Below, one piece after another: positions 46,713 through 59,036 of a stretch of 64,000 bases of DNA (positions are counted from its first letter, which is position 1; each line of letters starts with the position of its first letter). A program made the position numbers and the translations under genes. Source of the DNA: Perilla frutescens (Eukaryota > Streptophyta > Magnoliopsida > Lamiales > Lamiaceae); assembly GCA_026008535.1 (NCBI GenBank), contig BRKX01000009.1, positions 33,174,501 to 33,238,500 of the forward strand. The letters are read 5' to 3'. Below the pieces are notes generated by a model. The model was not told the DNA's origin, did not search any database, and saw only the letters and a program-made list of their open reading frames with translations.

Positions 46713-48156
46713 GTGTGTGCACAATACTTTATCTGCCCCAACTTGCACTAACTTAACTAAGAAGTTCTTTGTTCTGAAATCTGAATAAAGAAACAGTGTA
46801 TTTCATAGTACTTTAGTTGCATTACCCTGTCTGCTGAACCACGAACATTAACTGTCCAACACCTTAAGTGCATGATATTTGCTACGGAAAAAGAAATTAA
46901 GCAGAACTTGTACCAAATTTTTAATACATTCTTGTTGACCTGCAACATGTGTGCTTATCATAAAATTTTGTTGAGACCTGTTCCACTACTAGTTTATAGA
47001 GTAGCGATTTTTCATTTATATTCAGCAAACCTATAACAATTTAAGAAGATGTCACCTCTTTCGGAAACTTTTGTGTCATGTCTGGGAAATAACTGCAGAA
47101 TGGATAGGTTCTATGTGCTGGACGATACACGTGTTCCTCTTTTTTTATAAGATGGAACTTGTAGAAGGAGAAAAGATTTTATGTTTTTATGTGTCAAACC
47201 TATAGGGAGATTAGATTTGTTATCATGCATGGAAGACCTTATTATCCCTTTAAAAGTTTCCCAAAGAGGAAAAAAATGAGCTAACTCAATTAATTGCAGG
47301 CCTTTAGCCTTTAACCGGATTCCATTATCCGTTTCATCTACTTGTGACTTTTGATGGTAAAGCTTGTGCTACTTACTATCCTTATTCGAATATGTTACTA
47401 AATATATGCTCTGATACGCACTATATAACTGCATTAGTTGTCCTGAATATATTGATAATTCCAGATTTCAAAGATTAAGTAATGCTTGTTTGGCTTTTTT
47501 CGTTTGTTTGTGATTTTTTTTTTCTTCGGCGGTGCTGTTATATTGCAAGAAAGAGTTGAGGTAGAAAATGGTTTATGCTTGGAGGGGACAATTTTTACCC
47601 TAGAGTTCAAATCAATTTCTTTTTTTGTAGGAAATGTGGGTCGATATAGTTGTTTATGTAATTTTGTTTTGTATTAAACATAATCAACTATATTGGGAAT
47701 GAAAAAGTATATAAGTAATATTTGTTTTATTTTAGTTGAAGGCACAAGTTATGTAGACATCAAATCAAGTATTTTTGTTGTGTAAATATGGTGATAATAC
47801 TGGATAGAGAAAAAGTATAGAATGAATAGGAAGATTGGGATAATAATAATAGTTACTTGGGGGGGGGGATAAATAACCAAACATTACTATATTTCTCAGG
47901 GAAGGAATTGATATTGGAGAGACAAATAAGCATTACCTTACTATTCACTTGTTTTCTGCTTATCTTTTAAGGTTTCTCAGTTTGTCTGCATTGCTGTTGA
48001 AGTTTAATTCAAACTAGTACCTCTGCTTTTTGCTGCACACTGCTCTCATTCTTGACCTGAATTCACAAGTATAAATGGGTTGCTAGATGTTTGGATTTGA
48101 TGACTTCTTGTGAAAATTATATAGCAAAAGGCTTCCTTGATATCTTCTAATTGCAG
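46713..48156 (+). other. Long intron of the PP2C pseudogene
   Basis: No gene or clear transposon was found. A run of ten G lies near 47860. The borders are GAG|GTGTG and TTGCAG|GGAAG. Confidence 0.5.
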
Positions 48157-48203
48157 GGAAGTCATTCCGATTACAGTGGCCCAAATTCTGGAAGCACAGC
48201 TTG

Positions 48204-49427
48204 ATGAGATCGTGCAAAGCAATAAAGAGGATGATCCGGAGCTGCAATTCAAAGGTCCTATGACGCGTTTACGAGCAAAGAAGTTGCAAGCTTATCTACA
48301 AGCTTCAATTAGGTGCAAGTTCGAATTGCAAGAAGAAGACATGAAGAGCAGCTCGAGATTAGTCAACATGCTGTCCATTGATGAAGAAGAAGGAAGCATG
48401 AAGACGTGAGAAGAAGAATCACGCCATTTGGACGTGTGCATGAAGAGTTCTACGCGTTTGCATGGAAATCCGAGAAGTTGCTGTTTTTCATGCAAAGGTG
48501 GTGGAATTTTCGAACACTATATGGATCGAATTTAATTCAGCCCATGTCGTGTTTTTGGAGTCCAAAAGTAGAGAGTTTTGAAGGCCCAAGTCCATGGGAT
48601 TTTATCTAGATTGGTTTAGATTTTATTTCCTTATTTTATGTTATCTTATTTTGCCTTAATTAAGACTTCTAGTTAAGGTAGGATTCCTTTTGATTTCTTT
48701 TGATTATTTTCGAATTCCCTTAGGTTTTAGGTTTTATATTTTTCGTCCCCTATGATAGTATAAATAGGGGTTCCATTTGTTACATTAAAGTTAGACAATT
48801 GCAAGAAATAAAGAGTTATTCTCAATCTGTCTCACGATCCTTTGGTTGATCAAACTTACAAACAATTCTATTGTTCTAGCAATTCAATAGTCTTATTCAA
48901 GGTTCTTCAGGGTACAACGAGTACTTGGGAGAATTGCTATCCGGAGAAGTTAGACGTGTGCGTTCGAGTTTTACAACACGGGTTCGCCGATCCCAATCTA
49001 TTCTTCTACCTTTCATCGCCGCCGAGACCACCTTCACCGACGACGTCCGTCGTGTTCCTAGCCATCACCGCCGTGTTCCAGCCCTCAAGAGTGTCCTATG
49101 TGTCATCCATCGAGTCCTTGTTCGTCTCAACGTAATCTAGTAAGTTTTCTTCCAAATCGAGTCCTATTCCATCCCTCTAGCCTTCGTCCCCTTTCTCTTC
49201 TTGTTGTTGTTGTGTTATGCTTGGATATTGGTCATTGTCTAGAGTACCTTAGGTTTTCGAGTCTTATTTAGTCTATATTCGAGTCTAATTGTTCGTATAG
49301 TTGAGTTGTATTTTCATTCTTTGTTGAGTTGTATTGTTCCCTTACGCATCCGACATAGTTTCGTTCCTAGCTTCCGCATATTTTGTTGTTGTCGTGTCCC
49401 ATAGGTCCCGAGTCATATGACAGCTTG
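48204..49427 (+). mobile_element. Gypsy-derived LTR insertion inside a PP2C exon
   Basis: This 1224-bp insertion is flanked by the 8-bp repeat ACAGCTTG (48196-48203 and 49420-49427); removing it restores the PP2C reading frame exactly. Its first 206 bp encode a gypsy polyprotein tail (DDPELQFKGPMTRLRAKKLQ to SMKT-stop at 48409). A TATAAATAGGGG promoter motif (48759-48770) and transcript-like sequence follow. It is either a solo LTR into which the pol frame extends, or a 5'-truncated element. A clean TG...CA pair of ends could not be fixed. Confidence 0.75.
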
Positions 49428-50514
49428 TATTGCAATTGTCCGAAATAATGAACTGCTTGTTGCTAATGTTGGTGACTCCCGATGTGTCATGTCTCGGAAG
49501 GGAAAGGTGAAGTCTTTACTATCTTGTTTACCTTTTGTGGTGAATGGTGATATTTTAATTCAGTAGTTCTTAAACTGTTTCTACTTAGAAAATGTCTTTT
49601 ACACACCAGATTTATTTGTGGAAAAAATTATTCAAATAGCTAATTAAATTGGTGATATCTTTAAATATAATATTTTAGGTATTTTCTCTCTTCAGAGAAT
49701 ATAATGTCCTTGCAATTAGCAGTGTGGGTCAACAATTTTTACATGAGATGTTGCATCATGTCTCGATGGTATGTGAAACTCTCTTGCAGGCATACGATTT
49801 ATCTAAGGATCACAAGCCAGATCATGCTACCGAGAAAAAAAGGATATTAGATGCTGGTGGGTATGTACAGTACGGACGGGTCAATGGGAGCCTGAACTTG
49901 TTAAGGGCAATTGGTGCGTAGAACGGACTCAACCATCTAGCTGTAGGTGATGAGTGCTCCATTATTTTTCTCTATCTGTAATGATAGTTTTGAATCTTTT
50001 CAGGTGATATGGAATTGAAGCAAAATAGATCATTGCCAGCTAAAAAGCAAATTGTGACAGCAAACCTTGATATAGTCAAGGTATGTAGAATCTTTTGCTA
50101 TATTTGAAGTCATAATGTCTGTCTTCTCTCTCAATTTTTGTGAAACAGATTCAATTTTCTTTAAACAAACCGGTAGAGATCGATTGAATGTGATTCATAG
50201 AAAATGTCAGAGCTCAATATTTATGAAACAGATTCAATTTTTCACTATTACACTGCTCTTAGATTCAATTTTTCACTGTTACACTGCTCTTAAATAGAAT
50301 GGTTGAGATAGATTTTAATGTGATTGGTACGAAAATGGCGGAGAAAAACTGGAATAAACCACATCATTTACGTTCTCACAGCAATCTTTTAGGCAACATA
50401 ACATATTTTTTCACTGTTGTTGCCCTTGAACAGGTTGAGCTTTCTGAAGATGATGAATTTATTATAATAGCCTGTGATGGGATATGGTAAGTGCTTTCTA
50501 GGTTGTGTATGCTT

Positions 50515-50938
50515 ATCTTGTGTATGAATCATACCGTGCTATCTTTTCTTTTATTATTTTTCTAGAAGTTTATTACAATCATGCTCAAAAATTGGGTTTT
50601 AAAACGGTCCCTTGAGTCTAATTTAACCCAACAGAGCTCTTCAGCAATGTTTGAACTCAGACACAGATGACTTAACAAGTTTTGAAATGCTTTGAGCTTT
50701 CTCGTCGAGGATTTGAAAAGATATCTTAGTTATGTCATCAACTGGAGGCAAATAGTCAAGGGCTTTCTCAAGTGTTTCTTATTAGAAAGTTTGTATCATA
50801 GATATCTACTAGGAGTGTCTCCGAGTTTTCAGTCCTGATATGCTATTGGTGCTTGACATACAAACCTCGTATACTTAAATCAGAAACATTCTTGTTTTGA
50901 ATAACTTGGGCATGTTTAGTCCTCCTCATATATAAAGG
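50515..50938 (+). repeat. Duplicated PP2C intron segment, copy 1
   Basis: This segment, 29 bp behind the last recognisable PP2C exon, recurs at 59037-59460 in the same orientation with roughly 20-25 differences (about 95% identity). The two copies are 8.5 kb apart. Confidence 0.88.
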
Positions 50939-51109
50939 GAAAAATCAATCCTACGCTTAGTGCACGAAGCGCCTCTCACGGATGGCCGCCATATTGGGCT
51001 TTTCTCTGATACCCGAACCTAGGACTCCGAAGCTGATTCCAAACCTAATTTTTTCCAAGCCTGTATCCGAGCCTGGGTGAATAGAGCATCGCGCTTTCAA
51101 ATAAAACTT

Positions 51110-52422
51110 TAGGTTATTCGAAATTAAATGCGCGCAGAGTTCTCAACTTCACCTGGCGTTGTACTTCAGTCGGTGACTTTATCGGAGATTAGTTTCACAA
51201 TCCAATTGTTCGAGATTTTCCCGAAAAAAAAGAAGACAAGGTAAATACGCTATTTCCTTTCGTTTGAACCATTGTTATTGATGCATGGATGTAAATTAGT
51301 TTTGTTGATTCTTGCATTTTCCCCCATTGAAAACTGGGTTTTAGGGTGTGTGATTTGACTAAATAAAGGTTGTATTAGTAAGGTTTTTAATTAGAAATAA
51401 GTGTATTTGTGATGAAGTTTTTTTATTTAAGACTTTGAAACGCTGCTTCTGAAGCAAACTGTTGATCTTTCCATTTCCAACTCAAGTCTTCATTGTAGAA
51501 ACTAAGTAGTGAATTTTTCTACCGGCCATGGTTTCAGACTCAAATGATGGTGCAGGTATTCTTCATTGAGATCACAATGCTTGTTCGCAGTCACTCCAGA
51601 TCCTACATTGATCCTATTACTCATTCTTTCCTCTTGCCATGTCTTTTCTATTTTTAGTTTTTAGTGGCTTGAAGATTTGATTATAGTTAAGCTTTGCTTA
51701 TTGTCGCAACTCTTAATATGTGTTGTTGTCTTAGGTATTGTTCCGGAGGTGAACATTGATCGGGTTATTCCCCCTCAGTCCTCCAAATCCTCAAGGAAGA
51801 AGCTATCATTCACTGAACATACAGATGGTCGGCGAGTTGGAGCAGACGCTATTAGATGCAGCCATTTTCAGAATCCCGAGAAGCGCCCTGCCATTGAACT
51901 CCCCAAGCACGTTTACAGACGTACGAAGAAATGTCTGACGGTCCTTGACCTATCCGATGATGTAACTGAAACACCCCCTTTGTGTTGCCGAAGGATAATT
52001 TGGTGCGGTCGCTCTGTCGACGGAACACTCACTTTCAACCCAGTTTTCTGTAGCAGTTTTCTCTAAGAAGGGTCTTAGTGCACGGCTGGGAGCAAGAAGG
52101 ACAAAGTCGTGGACAAATCTTACAGGGGCAGGGTCAGAACAATGTTGGTTTTCGTCTGTTATTCTTTCCATCCTTAGGTGTTAATTTATATGTATTGTTG
52201 TTATTATCTATTCTTTCTTTGTGAATGTAGGTTCCGGTGACGTCCATGGAGTCCGTAATGCCCCATTTGCAGCAACTGAAGACCAAGGTTTCCTATTTGC
52301 TGAGTCAGTCGAGGCCTGCTCAACGTCCCTCGTTCCCCGACGTACGAGGGTCTTCATCCTTCCTTTGTACCACTCCGTGGAATGAGGATGATTTTGAGGA
52401 TGAATTAGAATTTCTCAATTAG
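51110..52422 (+). CDS. Unrecognised small spliced gene-like unit
   Basis: A possible non-coding exon ends at 51240 (GACAAG|GTAAAT). An ATG at 51528 opens a 28-bp coding exon (MVSDSNDGA) with donor GCAG|GTATTC. The next exon starts at 51735 behind TCTTAG and reads GIVPEVNIDRVIPPQSS, SFTEHTDGRRVGADAIRC, AIELPKHVYRRTKKCLTVLD and on to TAA at 52064-52066 (119 residues). A further open block at 52231-52422 behind TGTAG ends in an acidic tail (WNEDDFEDELEFLN) but cannot be joined in frame with certainty. There may be a short intron between GATGAT|GTAACT and TTCTGTAG|CAG. I do not recognise the protein. It could be a small nuclear protein gene, a captured fragment, or a decayed copy. It lies between the two copies of the PP2C intron segment. 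Confidence 0.35.
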
Positions 52423-52640
52423 TACAACTCTCCCGAGCCTGTCCTATGGTAAGCCAATCAGCCATATATACACATTTATATATGTGTATATATTTCTTTG
52501 TGTGTGTGCTGAACTTGTATACACAATTAGATCATATCTTCATCATGATTCTATGCCCTGATTCAAATATTTTCTTAAATGCAAGGGTGTTATCCGTTCC
52601 GCTAAGAGAAACCGAGAGGTCTGGCAGACAGATGAGAGAG

Positions 52641-52883
52641 AGAGATTTTCAAATTAGGGTTCAGGTGTGTGTGTGAGGCTTGAGAGAGAAGAGAAGAATC
52701 TAGAGAGATATAGAGGCGGGGAGTGCATTGGGGAGATGAATCGATTAGGTTAAATTAATTAGGGAACCGGGTAGTGGGCTTAGGGTTAAGGGTTTAGGGC
52801 TTGTGGGCTGATGGGCTAAAATCAAATAAATCAGAAGATAATAAATAATTCTGGGCCCAAAGACAAATGGGACAATATCAACA
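52641..52883 (-). repeat. 3' LTR of copia-3, truncated
   Basis: It matches 58791-59033. Only the first 243 bp (element orientation) remain; about 500 bp are missing. The purine tract CTAAAGGTGGAAA abuts its TG start on the element strand (52884-52896). Confidence 0.85.
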
Positions 52884-53222
52884 TTTCCACCTTTAGCCCA
52901 TTTGATCTTTTCAGTCACCATGGAGTCACCTGCCAAGTATTAGAGATTATCATTATAGCCTTTCAATTTTACTCTAAGTTCATCACAAAGACAGAACCAG
53001 AGAAGGAGGAATAGATGCTATGCGCATTTAATCTAGTCTCAACACTAGAGACCAACCAAAAGAATTGTAACAAGTCTCTGGTCAGAAAAGCTTGACCTTC
53101 ATTGAACAGGTTACACCTAGCAACAGTACCAAAAGGAAATAACCAGAGAAGACACACTGCCCTTAGAGGTAATTTGAGTATCCAGACCCAAGGCCAGGAA
53201 TGCACATCATTTCCCTCTTTGT

Positions 53223-56200
53223 TCAACCCAAATCCATATTCAAGGATTTCTTGCAGGCAACCAGCTTTGCAACTGGAAGGCATTTTGTGCCCATGTCTGC
53301 AGGGTTGTACTCAGAGGGAATTTTATCAAGTAGAACTTCTCCTTTTTCACAATATCCCTTATGAAGTGAAATCTAACATCTATGTGTTTAGTTCTATCAT
53401 GAAACACTAGGTTCTTACAAAGTTGTATTGTTGATTGACTATCTGAGAATAGCATAGGTTTATCTTCAATAAATTTTATTTTAGATAAGACTCCATTTAA
53501 CCATATTGCTTCTTTTACAGCTTCTGTTGCAGCTATATACTCAGACTCAGTAGTGGACAATGCAACAATGCTCTGGAATTGAGACTTCCAACTAATGCAT
53601 GACCCACAAAGTGTAAACACATAGGATGTGGTTAATTTTCTGTGATCTTTATCATTAGCATAGTTTGAATCAACATAACCAACACACTTCACTCCATCAG
53701 GAGATTTAGAGAACTTTAAGCCACTGGACATGGTAGATTTTAGATATCTAAGCAACCACTTCAATACCTCTCAATAGGGCAGACCAGGGTTTGCCATGTA
53801 CCTACTCAGACATGATACATAGGCAATGTCTGGCCTAGTGCTGATCATTAGGTACATAACAGACCCTATAGCATTTGCATATGGAACTCCAGACATTTCT
53901 TTTAAGTCAGAGTCACTCTTAGGACATTGATCCTTACTAAGCAAAAAATGAGAAGCAAGAGAAATAGAGACAGGCTTACAGTCTTCCATATTAAACTTTT
54001 TCAAGACTTGTTCAATATATGAAGACTGATGCAACACAAGAGTATGATTGTTTCTATCTCTATCAATGTTCATACCTAGAATCTTTCTTGCATTTCCAAG
54101 ATCTTTCATGCTGAAATTAGCACATAAACAAGTTTGAACATTCTTTACAGTTTTCAGACAAGGAATTATTAGAAGCATGTCATCCACATAAAGAAGAAGA
54201 AATCTAGGCACATTGGACTGCATATAATACAGACAGTGATTAAACTTGCTCCTAGTAAAGTTCATGCTTTTCATACAATTGTCAAATTTGATGTTCCATT
54301 GCCTCAGAGATTGTTTTAAGCCATATAGAGATTTTTTCAGCAAGCAGACATGATTAGGCTGTGTTTTATCAACAAAGCCCTCAGGTTGTTTCATATAGAT
54401 GTTATTTTCAAGTTCTCCATGTAAAAAAGCAGTAGTAACATCCATTTATTTTAGTTCCCAATTAAAATGAGCAGTTAATGCTAGCATGATTCTTACTGTG
54501 GTGAACTTAACTACAAGGGCAAATATTTTAGTGTAATCAACACCTTCTTTTTGTGTAAATCCCTTAGCAACCAATCTTGCCTTGTATCTTACGTCATTTA
54601 TCTCCTGTTTTATTTTAAATAGCCATTTGCACTCAACAATTGAACAATCATTAGGTTTTTCAACTAGAATCCAGGTATTGTTGTCATGCAGAGATTTCAT
54701 TTCACAAGTTATGGCTTTTATCCATTTATCAGATTCAGGAGATGAGACATCTTCTTTGTATGATTTGGGTTCATATTTATCCACATTGCTAAACGCATTG
54801 AAAGCATACAAAGACAGGTTGAAATCATCATACTTAGTAGGCATCCTGATATTCCTTCTAGCTCTGTCCCTTGTTAATTGATAATTATATCTAAGTTTTC
54901 ATGCTCAGTCTCATGCACATAATTGATTTCATGTTCAGTTTCAGAGTTACTTTCATGATCAGATTCAGAATTATCAGTATCAAAGACATTCATGTTGATT
55001 GACACATTATTTTCAGGCTCATGATTGGATGCAGAGTCATTAACATCAATATTGTCACTCACATGATCATTGAAGACAGTGTCATGATTATGCATATTAA
55101 TCTCAGGTGAAGTAGGGGGAAGAGGGTCCATCTTAGAAGAAACAGGGACAAACATAAGATCAGGCACTTTCTCCACCTCACAAGGAGCAGCAGAAGGTGA
55201 GGATTTATGCAGGCAAGGGAAATCAACTTCATTAAAAGATACATATCTGCTAATGCATGTTTTAAAGCCAGGTAAAGTCCTATCCCACAGCCTATAACCT
55301 TTTACCCCTTCAGGGTACCTAAGGAAAATGCATTTCCTAGACCTAGGTTCAATCTTACTGAGCTTTTGGTGTACATATGCACTGCATCCAAATGTTCTTA
55401 AATTTGACAAACATATAGGTTTATTCTAAAAACACTTTCAGGTTGTTTTCCCAATAAGGGAACAAAGGGGGATCTATTTATTAAATAACAGGAAGTCATT
55501 AAGGCTTCTCCCCAAAACTGCTTGTCAAGGCATGAGCCAGCTAACAAGCTTCTGACCCTCTCAAGGAGGGTCCTATTCATTCTCTCTGCAACCCCATTTT
55601 GTTGGGGGTTGTAAGGCACTGACTAGTGCCTTTTGATTCCAATATCAAAGCACCATTTATCCATTGTATGGTTACAAAATTCCAAACCATTATTAGTTCT
55701 TAGACACTTAATGGTTTTCTTTGTGTGGTTTTGAATTTCAACTGACCATTTAGAAAGTTTTTCAAAAACTTCAGATTTGTTTTTCATTAAGAAAACCCAA
55801 GTTTTTCTGGAATAGTCATCAATGATAGACAGGAAATAGACATTCCCACGATGTGTAGGAACCTTTGCAGGTCCCCACACATCTGCATGCAAGTACTCAA
55901 GTATTTCAGTGCTGACATGAGTTTTAGGATAAGGCACATAAGTAGGGAAGGGCAATTTGTGTTGCTTTCCCATTAGACATGGCTCACAAAAAGGAATGCT
56001 TGATACTTTATCATTTTTGAATGCACCAGCTTTATTTAAAATATCAAGACCCTTATTGCTCATGTGACCTAACCTAGCATGCCATAGAGCTGTTTTGTCA
56101 TGATGCACAACATTAGCAATTTGAACAGGCACAGAGCATGCAAGCACATCATAGAGATCTCCTTTTCTTGGAGCATCAGAATAAATCACAGAATCTCTTT

Positions 56201-57540
56201 CAAATTTAAAGCTCATATTGTTTACAGTTCTAAAAAGCATTTGATCAGCTAATTTAGATACAGAAAGCAAGTTAAACTTCAATTTGGGCACATATCTTAC
56301 ATCATGCAAAGTGATCATGCTTTCATTTTCAAATTTTAAGCACACTCAGCAAGAGAAACTGTTCCAGATTTTATAAAGTGTAGGTTGTGAAACATATGTT
56401 TATGTGGTGTGACATGAAATGTACATCCAGAATCAATCAGCCATTCAGATTCATGCATATTCTTTGACACAACATTAGTAAAGTTTATGAATTGGAAATC
56501 ACATGCATTGTGGACCATATAGACTCCACCATCATCATGATAATCATAATCTTCATCTTTGTAAACATGGTTTGCATGTTGGTCAAAATGCATCACATTA
56601 TTGGCATGTTTATTCCCAAAACCTTTGTTTCTTTTTGGTTGCTTGCACCTGTTAGAAAAATGGCAAGACTTTCCACAATTCCAACAAGTTTTTCTAGGCT
56701 TCATATCAAAATTTTGGTTTTGGGGATGATGGGTAAAACTTTGGTTTCTGACAACATTTTGAGAAGAGCTTTGGCCAAAATTTTGGGTCTGGTTTTGATT
56801 TCTGGAATGATGGGGATGATTGTGAGCAAAATATTGGGGCTTTTCAAAATTCATTTCCCTCCTATGTCTCTCTGCAGCTAAAACACTAGGGTTTTCAGGA
56901 TTAAATCCATTAAAGGGCCTCCTATTTGTGTTTCTGTTGACATATAGGATTTCATTTTGCAATGGCTTAGAGTTTATCTTTTTTATTTCATTTTTTTTAG
57001 CCTTTACCCCAGACACAATCATCTCACAAGTGACTTTAGACCCCTCATATTTTAAGGCAGATTTTACTTTAGAAAATGCTTCAGAAATTGCACCAAGAAG
57101 GATCTGGGGAGCATATTTTTCAAGTGTGTCATCACAGCAAGTTTTAAATCTTTTAAAAGCTTGTTAAAATCTTTTATATTAGAGTCCACATCCTTTGAAG
57201 AATCCATTTGAAAAGTCATAATTTGATTTTGCAGAGAATAGGCCGACTCTTAAGAAGTAGCAACATATAAAGAAGTCAAATTGTCCCATAAATCTTTTGC
57301 ACAACGATGGTGAGACACTTTCCTGACCACATCACTACTTAAATTCAACAGTATAGTGGCCCTAGTACTAACATTCATTTCCAGCAGGTTTTTATCAGTT
57401 TCATCTTCATCAATTATTTCAAAGATGGCATTTTGAAGTTTTTCTTTAGTCAAAATACATTCAATTCTTGTTTGCCAATCACCAAAATCATCTTTCCCAT
57501 TAAAGGGAACCGCATTCAAGGCATTCATAATGCTAGACAT
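53223..57540 (-). pseudogene. copia-3 gag-pol, multiply broken
   Basis: Gag starts at 57540 or 57528 (MNALNAVPFNGKDDFGDW). It has a TAA at about 57250 and a frameshift near 57140, then the knuckle CWNCGKSCHFSNRC. The protease WLIDSGCTFHVTP lies at about 56430-56450. The integrase (56345-54874) has HADVWGP and GVAERMNRTLLE, but the second catalytic Asp is lost (RTNNGLEF instead of RTDNG). The RT (54844-53771) has a TAA in ELK-stop-MDVTTAFLHG, with YVDD at 54179-54190 intact. RNase H (53764-53223) has YVDSNYANDKDHRK and a frameshift near the C-terminus. It cannot make functional proteins. Confidence 0.87.
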
Positions 57541-57574
57541 AGAGATATCCAAAAAACACAATTTCCACCACAAT

Positions 57575-58280
57575 TAACACAACATAAGCACTTCAAACAA
57601 CACAAAATCACCCAAAACACAGGAGAGAACCTCCACAGGCACTGAATCAAGTGTACAAGGGGAATTTAATGCTGAGGCTAGCCCAGTTCTCAGTATAGAT
57701 TGATCTGTGGAGCAAGGGATCACTCAGGACAATCCCAAAACCTGATTTAGAATGGCTACTAACTATTAAACAGAGTTAGTCACTGAAACTCAAAATTTTT
57801 TGAGAAAACCACTCAGATTCCAACAAAACCAGGAAACAGGAGATCAAGAAACACAACAACAGGCAAGAGATCAGCCACATGCACTCAAATTTTCACAGAA
57901 GATACTACAACATACAAACAACCCTCTAAACCCTTATGTTACACCATACTCTGTTTTGCTAACCGGGCAACCCACTTTGAGAAAACCCACAGGGGAGTCC
58001 AGACGGTCCGATCCGTAAGCAACAATAGAGGAAATGGCTTGGAATGCCAAGGTGTACACAAAAAAATAAAGCGGAAGCAGAAAAAAAAAGACAGGATCGC
58101 ACAATACACTTAAGAGTTTAAGGTTTGAAGAGTAATACCAGAGCCAACCCTCCCAGGCAGGAGAGAGGTCGAACTTACCTTTTTAGAGCCCGACGGGGGC
58201 AAAGGATAACGGCGCGACTCTTACCGGCGGCGGGGTGAGTGAGATGGAGGCAGAAGAGTGCCCCCGGCCAGGTCACCGTG
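57575..58280 (-). other. Leader of copia-3
   Basis: This is non-coding sequence between primer site and gag. It is partly similar to the leader of the plus-strand element (59887-60633), including a GGTCCGATCCGTAAGCAA-like segment and the purine-rich start. Confidence 0.6.
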
Positions 58281-58292
58281 GCTCTGATACCA
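58281..58292 (-). other. tRNA-iMet primer-binding site of copia-3
   Basis: The minus strand reads TGGTATCAGAGC one base inside the LTR end CCACAACA. Confidence 0.9.
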
Positions 58293-58293
58293 C

Positions 58294-59033
58294 TGTTGTG
58301 GTATCGACCTGGCTAGGGATTACACTTTCTTGTTTCTCTACCTCAATCGGTCTCACTCACTAGCTACTCAAGTAGCAAGAACCCTAGTCTTGTTTTTACA
58401 ACTTTTACAGAACTCTAAGATCTATTACAGAAACAATGATCAACTGCAGAAGCCTCAGAGAAGTAGATCAGATGGATCTACGGTGTTCTTCACAGGCAAG
58501 GCACAAGAACTGGGACAGATCTGCACAATGGAAGTCAAGAGAATTAGATTAGAGAGATATCAGTAAAATAAAACTAAGAACATGAGAGAAATGGAGATAT
58601 CAGAGATGTAATCAGAGGAACAGTGGTGGGAAAAGTGCCCAAAGGCACGGTGGCTCAGATTTTTCCACAGGCAGCGGCGATGGCGGCCCCGACGACTGAA
58701 TCGACCCAGACCAAGTGGAAGGGGATGATGAAATGAACAAACCTCGAAGCTCTCACAACTCAAACCCCTCAAACAACTACACAGGCATCTAGAGATTTTC
58801 AGATTAGGGTTCAGGTGTGTGTGTGAGGCTTGAGAGAGAAGAGAAGAATCTAGAGAGATATAGAGGCGGGGAGTGCATTGGGGAGATGAATCGATTAGTT
58901 TAAATTAATTAGGGAACCGGGTAGTGGGCTTAGGGTTAAGGGTTTAGGGCTTGTGGGCTGATGGGCCAAAATCAAATAAATAAAAAAATATTAAATAATT
59001 CTGGGCCCAAAGACAAATGGGACAATATAAACA
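58294..59033 (-). repeat. 5' LTR of copia-3
   Basis: It is 740 bp, from TGTTGTGGTATCG to CAATATAAACA on the plus strand. Its length equals that of the related solo LTR at 22608-23346 (739 bp). Confidence 0.9.
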
Positions 59034-59036
59034 CCC

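Larger units (their letters stand above)
46105..50486 (+). pseudogene. Protein phosphatase 2C pseudogene (plant PP2C60/11-like), both ends missing
   Basis: Six exon pieces are recognisable: 46105-46213 (SEVSKFCSKFLHQQML), 46574-46712 (MDEMMC, then TGA at 46593-46595), 48157-48203 plus 49428-49506 (GSHSDYSGPNSGSTA-CIAIVRNN, NVGDSRCVMSRKGK), 49790-49913 (DHKPDHATEKKRILDAGGY, GRVNGSLNLLRAIG), 50004-50080 (DMELKQNRSLPAKKQIVTAN) and 50434-50486 (EDDEFIIIACDGIW). All borders keep GT-AG and correct phases. PP2C metal-site motifs GDSR, RAIGD and DGIW are present. The first exon(s) with the DGHGG motif and the last exons are not in the window. The in-frame TGA and a 1.2-kb insertion inside the third exon make the gene dead. 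In the family these are Mg/Mn-dependent Ser/Thr phosphatases. Confidence 0.88.
52641..59033 (-). mobile_element. Decayed Ty1/copia element (copia-3), minus strand
   Basis: It has a 5' LTR at 58294-59033, a primer site at 58281-58292, a leader, broken gag-pol (53223-57540), a polypurine tract and a truncated 3' LTR (52641-52883). The two LTR parts are about 95% identical over 240 bp. It faces away from a related element that begins at 59628. Confidence 0.9.
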
